Counted from the first letter of the stretch, positions 21,426-33,912 are shown. The stretch: 64,000 nucleotides of DNA from Typhlomys cinereus (GCA_023101885.1 JALPQD010000027.1:6053021-6117020); one strand, 5' to 3'. The notes: a model not told the origin generated them from the sequence alone. A program made the numbers and translations.

Positions 21426-21948
21426 CTACTCTTCTTCTCTGTCTTTATCTATCTTTGTCTCTCTGTCTCTCTCTGTCTCTGTCTCTCTCCCCAATAAAAA
21501 CATTGAGCTTTCTATACAACATCAGAATGTTGATGGGCTTCTTGTACCCCTCCAGGTGAGCGCCCCTATATTCACTACTGGACCCAACTATCACAGTCTC
21601 AGAAATCTAATCCTCAGCCCAAGTCTTTTACTTGCTGTGTACAGGCCAATGCTGACGCTACCTTTCTTGCCATAGAGGAAACATTCCCACATATCTCACT
21701 CTCTACCTGCCCCGTGTCTCCAGGGGACTCTGCCTCCAGGGTGCACCACACAAAGGCCACTGCATGCTATCAGGCCGATGTGCAGGTGCTCTGGCTCTAC
21801 TATCAGGTTCTTAGTGCCTGCAGAAGCTTCCAGAAAGGCGTGTGCCCTCAGATTCCCATTCAGAAGTTCTGGGCCACAGTGCAGGTGCTCTGCGTGACCA
21901 TAGTCGTCAGCTCTGGAATGTCACTGATGTCTTGTCTCCTTCTCCTAG

Positions 21949-22040
21949 TTCGATGCCATCCTGGACGTGCTGTCATCCGCGATTGTCCTGTGGCGCTACA
22001 GCAATGCAGCCGCCGTGCACTCCGCCCACAGAGAGTACAT
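21949..22040 (+). CDS. Tmem163: Tmem163 internal coding exon with zinc-site aspartates (92 nt)
   Basis: The acceptor is cttgtctccttctcctag and the donor is gtaagt. The exon starts in phase 0 with FDAILDVLSSAIVLW and continues RYSNAAAVHSAHREY, then the first two bases of an Ile codon, about residues 123-152. All residues agree with the human protein from memory. It covers the second membrane helix and the following loop. The FDxxxD motif carries the two aspartates (human D124 and D128) reported as zinc-coordinating in TMEM163 and analogous to the metal site of CDF/ZnT transporters. The protein acts in synaptic vesicles and endolysosomal membranes to move zinc. The 92-nt length leaves the frame at phase 2, matching the exon at 49062. 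Confidence 0.97.
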
Positions 22041-22282
22041 GTAAGTGGGTTCTGCTCACTCCAGACTTCAGCAGCTTTATGTGAAGGCCGTACAGCTGCC
22101 ATCAGCATAAATCTTTTGTTTGCCACAAGGAGAGGGTCTCATGGTTGTCTGTGGGGTCAACCTGTTCACTGTCAGCCATTGGATGGCATCCCTCCTGATG
22201 ATTACTCATCATGGAGATGAGATGAATTGTTAGAATGTTTTCTTTCCTGCTCTGGAGTCTGCAGTGAATATTTGTCAGTCCT

Positions 22283-22805
22283 TCTGGCCAGCTGTCCATC
22301 TATCTCTCCATCTGATAATCCAATAATACTCACCCATCCTTTATCCTTTCATCTACCCTGTCCATCCATAGACCTCATTCATCTGTTCTTCATCATTTCC
22401 ATCTATCCATCCTTCCATTCACCCCTTATCCATCACCCACACCATCCACTTATAAACTCCTAATCTATCCATCTACTCCTCCATTCATCCATCCACCCAT
22501 CCATTCATCCATCCATCCATACACCCACCCCATTCATCTATCTGCATTATCCATTCATCCTTCCTCCATCTGTTTATTCATCCCTCATCCACTATCCACT
22601 CAAATCTGTCCATCAGTCTCTCCATCCATCCCTCTATTCATCTACCCAACCATCTATCTGCCATCCATCCATCTACCCCACAAATCCATTCATCCATCCA
22701 TTCACACCATCTGTTCATCCATCCCTATTTATCCATTCATTATCCACCCTAATCCATCCATCCATCTATCCAGCTAACCACCCCCATCTTCCCACCCATT
22801 CATGA
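22283..22805. repeat. (CATC)n degenerate tetranucleotide array
   Basis: Over 500 bases of catccatccatc, cattcatccatc and tatccatc motifs, imperfect throughout. It begins about 240 bases after the 92-nt coding exon. Confidence 0.95.
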
Positions 22806-23154
22806 TCTTTCCTTCTTTTATCACTCCTTTCTCCTTCTTCCTTTTTTCCTTTCCCTGCTTCCCTCCTGTCTTCCTTTTCTCCAGGTCTCACTTATGATAA
22901 ACTTTACCACTAAGCTGTACCTCCCAGCCCTTAGAATCAGACTTCTTGGTTTTTGAAAACTATTACTTACTAGATCTGGGATTTCTGTGTGCCTTGCTCC
23001 CTCATCTAGGAAGGTGGGAAAATAACAACTCCTATATATGTGTGTATATAGACCCTTGCACACACATGTGATTGTGCATATGTGTGCATATATGCATGTA
23101 TGTCTGTGTGTACTAGTACATGTAGCTTTACCCATTTTCTGCAATAGTTGAACA

Positions 23155-23550
23155 CTGTAATAGTTACTCTTTAAATGTTGCTGTGAGAGAGCAAAGTCAA
23201 GTAACTTAACAGAGAAAGGGAGATTTATTCAGCTTATGGTTCCAGAGTGGAGAAACAGTCTTTCATGACAGAGGCAACATGGCTGGTGGCTGAAGCTGGA
23301 GGCGGCTAAGTCACTGCAAACATCCTGGAGAGTCTAAGAAGCTGGGAGTCTCTTTCCGGCTCAGTCTAGTAGCCCTCTTCTGTTCTGTGGTTCCTTTTAT
23401 CTGGTCCCCCATGGGAGGTTCCAATCAGATCTAGGGCTGCTCTTTTATTGTAAATATATTGATCCAGATAATCTCTTCAGGTGGTCTGAGAGCTGATCTA
23501 AGTTAATGCCAGGTGTGATCAAGTTGACATTTAAGATGAACTATCACAAG
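23155..23550 (-). repeat. RMER-like element
   Basis: tgttgctgtgagagagcaaa, gggagatttattcagcttat, ggttccagagtgg and the terminal gtgtgatcaagttgacattt near 23513-23532 follow the reverse family order. A middle part (gttccttttatctggtcccc, gggaggttccaatcagatct) is shared with the copy at 48175. Confidence 0.65.
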
Positions 23551-24267
23551 CACTAATGAATTGATGCTCTTCTGTGTGGTTCCAGTGGAAAGAAGGCCCT
23601 TGCATGGGATGCCAAGCTGCACTAAGCCATGCAGAGGTTGAGGAATTTCTGGTGTTGAGATTGAATGTGACAAAGCAGAACACATCTGAAAGATGACAGA
23701 GTATTGACATCACTGGTCAAAGCAGCACCTGACACAAAAATCCAAGCTTCTTCAACATGCAAAATACTTGATTTGACATGTATGTAACTCTTTGAACAGA
23801 TAGACGGTATCACACTTGCCATCTCAAAGATGATATCATGTTAGATAAAGTTATGTTTGAAAAATGAATCACATTTTTGGTTGAAAAAGCTAAGAAAAAC
23901 AAATAGTGAAAAATTAATTTAATTAAATTTCCAATGGCAGTTCTATAATCATGGAGGAGCTGCTAATACCTTGGCCCATTTGTTATGCAGGATTTGAGGA
24001 GTTCAGTAGAACTATGTAGGGAGTGTCATCTAGACAGACACTCCCATGTTGAGTGCTAGCTAGGATGACACACAACATGCCTTTACTGAAGTATTTTAGC
24101 ACTTGATGTGTCTGAACCGAGATGCCTCAGACCTGTAAATGCAAGTCAGATTCTAAAGCATGAGAATACAAATATCTCAAATTTTATTATTTAAAAAAAG
24201 GTGAATCACACACAGATATCAGAATATTTTGCTTATATGGGGCTAAAATATTAAAACTACATTTTCT

Positions 24268-24490
24268 TTGGCTGGGGACCTAGTTCAGTGGGTGCTTGCT
24301 CAGCATGCACAAGACTTTGGGGTTCTTCTCAGTAATGCATAAACTGAGCTTGATGGAGCGCACCTGCCATCCCAGCATTCAAGAGGCTGAGGCCAGAGGC
24401 TCAGAAGTTCAAACTCCATCCTTGTTATGTAGCATGTTTGAGCCTCGCCTGGACTCCTTGAGACCCTCACCCTCCAAAACCAAACAAACC
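24268..24490 (+). repeat. B4 SINE
   Basis: ID-like head (tttggctggggacctagttc, tgcttgctcagcatgcacaa) is followed by B1 blocks (ccatcccagcattcaagagg, ctgaggccagaggctcagaa) and an A/C-rich tail. Confidence 0.75.
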
Positions 24491-24859
24491 TGGCAATTAT
24501 TCTTTTAAATGTTTTTACATGTCTAGAAAGTTAAGATTCCATCTTGTATTTCATTTCTGTATCCAGGAGAAAAGTATTGCAGAGAGAAAGGTCTTTATTC
24601 TGCCTTTTCTTCCTTCTTTGAGAGTTAATAATTCAGAATTTGATCTACAACTTCAAAAGGAATCAAATTCGCTTTTCTAATTTGCTTTTTTATCTTATTT
24701 CTTTTCCATGGAAATGGCTTCTGTGTGCACTCAGCCATGGAACAAGAGGTTGTGGCCTCTTTGCAGAAGTGGCAGAATCGGTGTGAACGTTGGCAAGGTT
24801 ACTTGGAGTTTTGCCCAGGCCAAGACTAATGATGCAAGAATACCCTTGATTCTTTGGTT

Positions 24860-24869
24860 TCTCTCTCTT

Positions 24870-24939
<70 letters not shown>

Positions 24940-25140
24940 AGCACTTGAGTGTGGGCCTGTGGAGGGCCAAGAGTAATATCAGGAATCATCTTCAATAGCT
25001 CTATCTCCTTTCTGCTTAGTTTGGGAATTGAAGGTCACTGCCACATCCACTTGACATTTTTTACATGCGATCTGGGGATCAGAACTCAGGTCCTTTTGCT
25101 TGAGAGGCAGAGGCTGTAACCCTGAATCATCTCCATAGAC
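24860..25140 (-). repeat. (TC)n array on a CA-tailed tRNA SINE family member
   Basis: (TC)n lies at 24860-24937, then cacttgagtgtgggcctgtg, caggaatcatcttcaatagc, acatgcgatctggggatcag and the tRNA-like end aaccctgaatcatctccata. The SINE is reversed, so the (TC)n stands where other copies have (TG)n. Confidence 0.7.
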
Positions 25141-25355
25141 CCACCTTGTGTTTGAGGCAGGCTTTCTTAGTGGCCTGGAGCTCGGCGATTTGGCTAGTGT
25201 GGCTGGCCAGTGAGTCCCAGGGGTCCGCTTGTCTGCCTTCCCAGTGCTGAGATCACAAGCATGGGCCATCATGCCTGGCTTTTTCTTACAGGGGCTTTGG
25301 GGATGAAACTCTGGTCTTCACGCTGACATAGCAATACTTCACCAACTGATTTAAC
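25140..25355 (-). repeat. B3-type SINE
   Basis: gtgtttgaggcaggctttct, gtggctggccagtgagtccc, catgggccatcatgcctggc and a diverged tRNA-like end. No TG tail. Confidence 0.65.
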
Positions 25356-25954
25356 TGTTTTCAACGGTCCTCAAATTAGTACATTAAAAAAATGTGTCTC
25401 TTTTACTAAAGGCAGAATGTGAGGTGACACTTTGGTAGTTCCCATGTGATCATTCATTGGATGGTGGTGGCGAATTCAGCTGAACAGCCCACATCTAAGG
25501 ATTGAAACTGTAGTCACAATCCTCTGTGTGTGGGAACTGTAGTGAACATTTCATCTCTGGTTCAAAACTCATGCACTCAGCAGAGAAGCTGGTGTCTGCA
25601 GATCAGGGAGCACAGGAGAGGGGTGAGGGCTCACTGAGCGAGACCTTTGGTTTTCGGCTAGTTTCTGGAGACTGTGTCTGATGGAGCTGAGAAATAGCCG
25701 CCTGGGCCCTGGATCAACAGCCTTTTCTGATTTGGATCCGAAGCCTCGGAAATTCACTTGTGAAAAGAGGGCAGGTGGTGTCCTTGGCCCAGGACCTGGG
25801 ACCCTGTATTGATGGGATGGGGTGGCTGATGCCCACAGGAGAAGACATTGTGCTTCTGCTCCATCAGAAGTGCAGCTCCAAAATTTTTGCTCTCCCCCCC
25901 CTCTTTTTTCATTTTGGCAAAAAACCCAAATAGCATTAAAAAACTTATTTTTGT

Positions 25955-26372
25955 CATAGTTAGATATGGGTGTCAACCTGGCAGTGGAAGACTTGAACTG
26001 TAAGCACAATTGGAAAGAATTGGTAATTTACTTGAGTCTTGGGCCAGCCCACAGGAAATTGTCTGATTGATGCAGCGTGTTTAGCCCATAGTGGGTGGGA
26101 CTAAGCCCTGGGCAGGTAGATAAGATGGAGGGAACTGGTTAAGGAAGTTGGCATCTTCTGTATACTTAGATTGATATGCTAGTCTAGCCAGGTGAGATTG
26201 TCCATCTCTCAGCTATTCTATGGCCAGTTCCCTCCACTCCAGGTCTTGGTATAGCACTCTTGCCAAGTTGGATAAGGAACTGTAACCAAGAATTTAAGCG
26301 AGAATATAATCCCTGTTCCCTTATGTCATTTGGTTGCGAGTTTATCAGCAAAATGAAAGTGTCTGCAACAAT
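25955..26372 (+). repeat. RMER-like element
   Basis: tcatagttagatatgggtgt, tgtcaacctggcagtggaag, gcccatagtgggtgggacta, cttgccaagttggataagga and aatataatccctgttccctt are the family blocks in the forward order. It ends near gtttatcagcaaaatg. Confidence 0.75.
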
Positions 26373-26494
26373 ATTTTTTGTGTACATGTGTATTTATGTG
26401 TGATGGTACCTTACACTTGTATATGTGTGCATGCATGTGGAGGTCAGAAGTCAATTTCAGCTGTTGTTTCTTAGATGCTATCTACCTTATTAAT

Positions 26495-26660
26495 ATTTTT
26501 ACTCATTTGTTTTTATTCTTTTAGGGTTTCACACATGAAATCAATGAATTTATGTCGTTTTCATCCTTATTACCCAATCACATTCCCTCCTCCCTTTCTC
26601 ACTGCAGGCCCTCTTCCTCCCAGGCAGTCTCCCTTCTAATGTCATGTCTTTCTAAGTGTG
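26495..26660 (-). mobile_element. L1 3'-end fragment
   Basis: aatttatgtcgttttcatcc, ttacccaatcacattccctc and a C/T-rich stretch resemble the complement of a rodent L1 3' UTR, as at 12990 and 52170. Short and diverged. Confidence 0.4.
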
Positions 26661-26785
26661 TGCCACCTTGATTTTGGAGACAGGGTTGCTCACTGGTATG
26701 GAACAGACAAGGAGTCAAACCTCCTGGAGACTGGAAGTATGGAGGAAGAGGAAGGTGGAGGAGGGATCTGGAAGTGGCCTGGGGG

Positions 26786-27030
26786 GGCGGGCTATGGATG
26801 CAGCTCAGTTGCTATGATGCTTGCCTGGCATGTAGGAAGCCTGGCTGCTATCTGCAGCGTGAGCATCTCGGGCATCGTGGTGCGTGCCTGATCTCAGCAT
26901 TCCTTGACATCGTACACTTCATCCAACACTCAGGAGATGAAAAAAGGAAGATCGGAAGTTCAAGATCAGTATTGACTATGTAGAGAATTCAAGCCCAGTC
27001 TGAGCTACATCAGATCAGAGAGAGAGAAAG
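26786..27030 (+). repeat. B4 SINE
   Basis: ID head (tatggatgcagctcagttgc, ttgcctggcatgtaggaagc) and B1-like blocks (aacactcaggagatgaaaaa, tcaagatcagtattgactat, gtctgagctacatcagatc). The tail is a short (GA)n. Confidence 0.7.
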
Positions 27031-27084
27031 AGAGAGAGATGCTAGCAGGAGGAGAGAAACGGCCTCTTCTTTAAAATTAGAAAG

Positions 27085-27311
27085 GTAGGCTGGAGAGATG
27101 GCTCAGGGATTAAGACTCTGCATCCCAAGCAGAAGGTTCTGAGTTCAGATCCCAAATAAAAACACTAGACAGAACAGCGGCGGCCTGCACTTCTAGCCCT
27201 GGTGGACTGAGTCTGAGAAGTCCCTGAGTGAAGCAAAAAGGAGGTAGAAGCAATCCAGGATGGTTCCTAAAATCATCCTTGGTCCTCCACAGGGACATAC
27301 AGTGCCCTCTG

Positions 27312-27356
<45 letters not shown>
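27085..27356 (+). repeat. CA-tailed tRNA SINE (window-specific family)
   Basis: A-box ggctggagagatggctcagg then gattaa, B-box gttctgagttcagatcccaa, body gcaatccaggatggttccta and ccttggtcctccacagggac, tail (CA)n at 27313-27355. This is one of the best-preserved copies. Confidence 0.85.
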
Positions 27357-27359
<3 letters not shown>

Positions 27360-27434
27360 GTAATTAATTAATAAAATTTGGAAGACAGTTTCCTTGAGTG
27401 ACAATCAGGTTTGTATTCTGGCAAGAGAAGAGGA

Positions 27435-27785
27435 GAGGTCTGGGGTTGTGGCTTAGTTGGGAAAGTGCTTGTGTGGGTTCCATCTTGGGTTCCATCTCCA
27501 TCACCCCATAAATTCTCGATGGCAGTATAAGTCTGTCATCCCAGCACTTGGCAGGTAGAGGCAGGAGGATCAGAAATTTAAGATCATTCTCTGCTACATA
27601 TAAAGGTGGAGGCCAGGACTGGTGAGATAGCTCAACAGATAAGGCGCTTGGAGACCTGAATTCAATCTCTGGAAGCCCACCTGGTGGAAGGAGATAACTG
27701 ACTTCTGAGAGTAGTAGTCCCCTGACCTCAAGCTGTGCACCATGCGCTCTCTCTCTTTCTCTCTCTCTAATAAATTTTTTAAAAA
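27435..27785 (+). repeat. B4 SINE followed by a B2-like SINE
   Basis: B4 lies at 27435-27605 (ggggttgtggcttagttggg, ctgtcatcccagcacttggc). The B2-like copy at 27605-27785 starts ggccaggactggtgagatag, has cctgaattcaatctctggaa and ends in (TC)n and aataaattttttaaaa. Confidence 0.7.
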
Positions 27786-29094
27786 GGAGAGAGTTGAAGG
27801 CAAGCCTGGGCTATATGAGAACTTGTCTCAAAAAAATTCCTTCATTCATTGTGGACCAAAGTTTGGATAAGCCTGAAACCAAGGGAACATAGAGAGACGG
27901 CAAATGAGCAGCTGATATGGAGGGAGCAGGGAGCTGCTGACTGTATGAATGTACCACATGGAACTTGGCCGGGGCTGAATGACGCAGGGCTTTCATGCCT
28001 GTCATTAGCCCCATGCACCTTGTAAGGCCACAGGGAAGGACAGCCTCCCATGTATTGGCTGCCAGGGCCGTTGGGCTGCCTGCCATGGAAGGCACAGCTT
28101 GGCACTCTTTGGGAAGCCTCTGACATTTTGCATATGATGGTGGCACAGGTGGGGCCCCAGGCAGGAGCCCCAGGCCCAGCTGTCTCTCTGGGCCACCCCA
28201 TCCGGCAACTCATTGGGAGCGAGGGGTGGAGGCAGATGGGGACCGTTGCTCATTTTCACAGGCTGCGTCAGCAAAACAGTCTAGGAAGGCGCTCTCTCGG
28301 TCCAAATGTACCTGCCGATGTCAGGATGCGGGGGCCCTGTGGGAAAGTGAGACTCTCACACGGTTCATGTATCTTTCCATGTGAAATAAACGAGGCGCTC
28401 TGGGTCTCACCCAAGGAACCTGCACTGCTCTGTCTTTCAGTTTGCTGAGAAAAATGACTTGGCTTCAGCATTCCCAGCCTCCAGGATGCCAGCAGGGCTC
28501 TGATGGTGTCCGTCCTTTGGACGCCTGGCAATGGCAAGTGTGTTTGCCGCTGTCAGGAACCACTCCAAAAGCCAGAAAAGAAAAGTAACCCATTATTCCA
28601 TGGAGAGATGACAGACTGGCAACTTGCTTCTGGGGCCCGATTGGAACAGTTTTTGAAGGCTTGAAAGCAGTCTCATATCTACCTCCCATTGTGCCCCCAC
28701 CCTCTGTCTTGTGGGGTGTTTCATCTGGCCCTAAACCAAAGGCTCTGGGGAAGTAGCTCCTTCTCACTCCACATTTTTCTAGTGACTTCCACTTTGCAAA
28801 ACCCTTGAGCTTCTGTTCGTGTAAGAGCAGGACCTGAACTGAAAGGGCGGTTAGCTTCTGAGGCACCTTCCTTGACACTAGGGCGGAACGTAGAATGGGG
28901 AGCTGGCAATATCTGCACTAAGCGTGGGGTGTCTCACCCAGAGGCAGAAGGGATGACCAACGATGTCAACAGTCTTGTGGGTGCCAAAGGATGTATAAAA
29001 TCTTCTGGGACATAGACATGTTCACACAGGCGTGGGACTGAGGCCCTGGGTAACCAACCTCTTGGTCCCCACGTGAATGGTGTCCCCCCCCCAA

Positions 29095-29235
29095 ATATAT
29101 GAAACTAGACATGGTCTGCAATCCTAGCACTCAGAAGGTGGAGGCAGGAGGATCAGAGGTTCAAAAAAAATATATCAAGGTTGCTCAGCTTAAGATACTT
29201 GAGACCCTCTCTCTCAAAACAAACAAAAAGATATT
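29095..29235 (+). repeat. B1 SINE
   Basis: ctgcaatcctagcactcaga, ggtggaggcaggaggatcag and cttgagaccctctctctcaa are plus-strand B1 blocks. The A-rich tail is aaaacaaacaaaaag. Confidence 0.7.
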
Positions 29236-29650
29236 TCAGCAGTCCTCACCTAGAAATGTGGTTGTATTTGGAAAGAGGGTCTTTGCATGTAGGCAAATTG
29301 TAACCCATTAGAATAGGTTCCAGCCCATATGTTAAGATAAGGCAGGTGCTGGTCCAACAAGGTTAGTGGCCTTATAGGAAGAGGAGACAGGGTCACAAAG
29401 CCACCCTGGGTTAGAAAACAACCTTTCTACACTACAGAGATTGCTGTAGTGTATCTGTGAATCACAGAGACAAGAATTGCAGTCAATCCCAAAAGCCAGA
29501 AGCGCCAGAAGCAGAAATTTAGGACGGCAGACTTTTCTCTCTCTGAGCTGTCTCGTTTTTATCCCAAACTCTTTAGGTTTGTTTGCCCAGTAGTTGTCTC
29601 TGAAGTTTTAGGACCAGAAGTTTTGTTTTTATGTGTTGGGTTAGCATTTT

Positions 29651-29652
<2 letters not shown>

Positions 29653-29719
<67 letters not shown>

Positions 29720-29930
29720 ACACACACACACACACACACACACTCAGACTAGGAAAGCATTCCAGCTTGCTCTGGGGATTTCCTAACTTAGTCTCCTGAA
29801 TGCTGAGATTGTAGGCAGCTGCCACACCTGCCTGGATTTTTATGTGGGCTCCGTGGATCTGAACCCTGATCCTCATGCTTGTGGGTCAAGCCTCTTATCT
29901 ACCAGTAAGTCATGTACTCCCAGTGTTAAA
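29653..29930 (-). repeat. (GA)n(CA)n microsatellite on a reversed SINE
   Basis: (GA)n at 29653-29720 and (CA)n at 29720-29743 are followed by a SINE in minus orientation: tgaatgctgagattgtaggc, cacctgcctggatttttatg, gaaccctgatcctcatgctt. Confidence 0.8.
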
Positions 29931-30084
29931 TGGAAGATTAAAAACCTCGCTCTTTCTGCGGCTTTCTTAGAGTAAAAGGATGTTTTTCTTCTCTTTTATT
30001 TTTCCTTCCTATTTCTACGGAGGATCCTTCAGCTTGGGTGTGTGGCACCGCCAGCATTTCTTCCTCAGCATCTTTGGCTTTTGC

Positions 30085-30300
30085 TTTTTTTTTTTTTTTT
30101 TCTGAGACAGGATTTCATGTAACTCAAACTGACTTCAAACTCTGTAGCTGAGGATGACCTTGAACTCCTGATCCTCCTGCCTTTATCCTCAGAGTGCTAG
30201 AACGATAGGCATAAGCCTCCATGCCTGGTCTGTGAAGTGCTGGAGATGGAATCCAGGGCTTCTTGCGTGCTAGACAAACACTGCCAGCGGAGCTCCAAAG
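30085..30300 (-). repeat. B4 SINE
   Basis: T-run (30087-30102), B1 complement (tctgagacaggatttcatgt, gctgaggatgaccttgaact) and ID complement (ggaatccagggcttcttgcg, gtgctagacaaacactg). Nearly complete. Confidence 0.85.
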
Positions 30301-31380
30301 AGATTTCCAGCACTGGACTCTGCTACGCGCTCCTCATTCAGTGAGGTGGGTACCCACCTGCACCAGGTACCTTATGAGACACCCGGAGATAACAAGACAA
30401 ACCAGCCTGTTGCCTCCGTGGAACTAAAAGGTGAAGGCAGGCTCTGAGCGTGTCTGGAGGAGACCGTCTTGATTGCTTTAATCGAAGATGAAAGGCTGGC
30501 CTATGGTGGACAGCCCCATTCCCTAGGCAGAAAGTGAGTGTGGAGACGTGTGGCCTGTATAAAGATGCACGGTTCTTCTACTCGGATCTAGACTGTGGAT
30601 GAGGCGTGGCCCATTTCCTCAGCTCCCGATCCTGGCAAATCCACCCCTACTATAACAGGCTGTAAGCTGGAATTATGAGATGAATAAAATTTCTTGTTCC
30701 CTGGAGTTGTTTGGATCAGGTAGTTAGTTATTCCAGAAACGGAGTTATGAGACCAAGACAATCCCTGAGGTAGGAGCGGCCAAGTGTGTTAGAGAATCAG
30801 AAATGTAAGTCCCTGTGGCCAGGCTCAAGAAATGAGGGACGGGCAGGGGATACAGCTGGGCTTTGGGAGCCTTGGCAGGAAGTTTTGATTCTAAGAGCAG
30901 AGGGGAGCCATGGGTGAGTTATTAAGCCTTGGGATGAAGTGCCCTGGTTATATAATTAATGTGAGCTCAGCTGGCCTATTATAAAAGAATCTAACATGCC
31001 AGCGACATAAGAGGTCCTGTATTTCTGCTTTCAGAAAGTAAATTACATTTCCATTCATCTTACTAATGGCCATTGTGTATATATGTGTAGAAAGACTATC
31101 TTTCATATAAATCTTAAAGGGAAAGTATTCTCACCTTCCCAGTCCTTTCTACCCTTCTTCACGAAATATGATCACCATAGGCAGTTTGGTCCATAGGCCT
31201 CCAGAATATTTATTTGATGAATAAAACAGGATGCACATACATGTGGTATACATATACATACACATACGTGTGTGGATATGGAAAACTGACTCTTTTTGAG
31301 CATATCTTTCTGAAATTTGCTTCTGTCTCCAACTCAAAACCCAGTATGTTTCCTATCTCTTGCCTATATATCTTACCAGG

Positions 31381-31383
<3 letters not shown>

Positions 31384-31438
<55 letters not shown>
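31384..31438. repeat. (TG)n microsatellite
   Basis: An uninterrupted TG array of 55 bases. It is followed by a tRNA-SINE-like piece (cctgagttcaatcccaagag). Confidence 0.97.
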
Positions 31439-31439
<1 letters not shown>

Positions 31440-32197
31440 CCTGAGTTCAATCCCAAGAGCCTGCATAAAAACACTGGGTGTGGGAACTGAGGATTTGGTC
31501 GGGTTTTTAGATGGAGTGGGGTATCTTTGAATTTCTATCTTAATGTATTGTGGAATGCACTCTTATGTTTATGGTTTGGGAATTTTGTTTCCTATACAAT
31601 ATTGTGAAGTCTACTCCTCTTTTAATTTTTTCCTTCAAACAATAAAGTTAAAAAAAATACTGGGCATGGGGGTGTTTGTGATCCTAGCACAAGAGATGAG
31701 GATGGGAAGATCCCCACATATACCCCACATACACTTTTTTAAAACCCTTTAGCTTATTTCTACTGTGTTCTACATCCTGGGAAGGCTCTTTTACAGCCAG
31801 CAGTCGCAAGGTATGGTGGGGTTGTTGTTAATCTGCAGTTCTAATGGCTGATGGAGGGGTTGCCTGGCTGCAGCTCCCGTTGCAGAGAGGACTGGGGCAT
31901 ATGCAGGGAGCAAGCTGGCCTCGTTTGTATGCATGTGAACCTGGCAGGTTCCCCAGGCACTCCTCCCGGTGTGGGCACAGCTGCCGTCTGCCTTGGGTCT
32001 CTTTGCCTAATGTCATGAGTAACTAAAGCTGGCGACAGGCTTGCAAACAAAAGAAAGCACAAAGCCCTTTGCATAATGGACCTGCGATGCTGCTTTTCTA
32101 GAAAAACATCAGTCTGAGGCCACGGGGAGGGCATGCTGCTGAGAAGACACGTGTTCTTATTATGATCGAATCTACAGATACTGTGTTCTGTTACAAA

Positions 32198-32200
<3 letters not shown>

Positions 32201-32233
<33 letters not shown>
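32201..32233. repeat. (GT)n microsatellite
   Basis: A perfect GT array lies in otherwise unique DNA. The sequence before it (32035-32200, with ctttgcataatggacc) looks non-repetitive. Confidence 0.95.
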
Positions 32234-32237
<4 letters not shown>

Positions 32238-32684
32238 GGAACAAAATCAATGGAGGGTGCAGAGTAATTTTTCTGCTTGTGTTGTCCCACTAAAAACACT
32301 CTGAGAAGACTGACCTGAAGAGGTTGTCTGGAGAGGGCTTCACTGGATGGCAGTTGGAGGGATGCTATGTGTCATTTGGACATGAGTCTGCCAGGCAGGC
32401 AGGTTTAGGGAACAGTGTACTCATGGGCATCTCTCCTACCAGCTGGCTGCCAGACACACAAGGACTTGACTTTTCACTTTGGGTGTGTCCAAGTTACCTG
32501 ATGGTGGCTTTGTTCTGAATGTATACACAGCTGGGCTTTGCTTTGAGACGAGGTGGTTCATCTCACTTCCCTGGCTAGCCTCTGTCTGCATGTGCCTAGT
32601 CTCAGCAAGGAGCAGGGACCTGCACTGAAAACTCTTCAGGGTTGGTTAGGGTATTAGAATAACACACACATTTCAAATAGTTTT

Positions 32685-32875
32685 AATTGATTAAGAGACA
32701 GGGGCTTCTGTAGCCCAGGATGGTCTTGAACTTCTGACCCTCCTGCTTCTACCTCTGCGGTGCTAGAATCACAGGCACTCAGATCACAGCTGGTGTATGT
32801 GATTTTGGGGATGAAACCCAGGGCTTCCATCAGGATAAGCAAACTCTGCTGATTAAGCTACACCCTGGTTCCTTA
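32685..32875 (-). repeat. B4 SINE
   Basis: gtagcccaggatggtcttga, acttctgaccctcctgcttc (B1 complement), then gaaacccagggcttccatca and gattaagctacaccctggtt (ID complement). Confidence 0.75.
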
Positions 32876-33554
32876 AAAGGGGAATATCTTATGGAAAATT
32901 TGAACCAATGACACCCCTTCTTACTTTCTCTGCATCACAATCAGACTGCCATAGAAAGTGATGATAATGATGGTTCAATCAGGGCTCATAGGAATGCAGG
33001 CACCACCGAGGAGGTGTGGAAGTAATAGCCCTCTGTTCCCAGATTCCATGTTCTGCCATATTGGATGGGTTTGTTTTGGAGAAAGGTTGTGTGTTATGTA
33101 TGTATGCCTGCTTGTGTGTTCAAGAATTTTATTGTGGGGGAAATAGATTTGCACATTGGCTGCTTTGCGGACTTAATTATTTGAATTTATTCTCCTCCCA
33201 ACCCCAGAGGCAAGGCTGGTGATTAGATTTAGTTCCCAGCAAGGTGCACATTACTGGTGCATGAAAAAGCTGTCAGCCAGTCATTTGGCTGCTTTCTTCT
33301 ATAGCACACAAATGGTCGGGTAGATTTATGGAGGGACCCCTTCTTTGAACTTTTCCGAGAGTCACTTTATATCAAAAGAACAATCATGGGATTTTTGTTT
33401 CTTTTTTCCAATTGCCTAAATCTGAGGATGTGTACAGGGACAGATGTGCAGTGGCCAAGGATACAGGCATTTGTAGAATGGACTTTGAGAGGGATGGTTT
33501 GGGGAAGGAGCAGGTTGTGTCCCCATATCTGTGACTTTTGATTCAAGACTCACT

Positions 33555-33912
33555 GGTGTATTTGTTATTTTCTTTTTGCTACGATAAAATATCTGCCCAA
33601 TGTAATTTATGGGAGGAAAGGTTTATATGTCTTGGCTTATATGGTGGGGAAGGCATGGCTGCGGGAGCATGAGGCAGCTGGTCCCATGGCATTCATAGTC
33701 AGACAGCTGAGAAAGATGAACGCTGGTGTTCAGCTTGTTTTCTCCTTTGTATTAAGTCCAGGACCCCAACCCATGGGATGGTGCTGCCCGCATTCAAGGG
33801 TGGGCCTTTCTACCTTGGCGAACCCGGTCTAGAAACTTCCTCAGAGATATGCCCAGAAGCGTGTCTCTTAATTGGTTCTAGATCATGTCATGTTGACAAA
33901 TGAACTATCATA
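33555..33912 (-). repeat. RMER-like element
   Basis: tttgttattttctttttgct, gggaggaaaggtttatatgt, ggctgcgggagcatgaggca, ccaacccatgggatggtgct, gtcatgttgacaaatgaact. It is a clean full-length reverse copy, a good family reference. Confidence 0.8.

Larger units (their letters stand above)
19304..21948 (+). other. Tmem163: Tmem163 intron between the 44-nt and 92-nt exons
   Basis: This is a 2645-nt phase-0 intron. It holds unique sequence to about 20040, CA/TA-rich low-complexity DNA (20040-20800 and 21180-21425), one RMER-like element (20800-21185) and a second unique stretch (21430-21948). A tccag/gtgag motif at 21551-21560 juxtaposes an acceptor-like and a donor-like signal. Confidence 0.9.
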
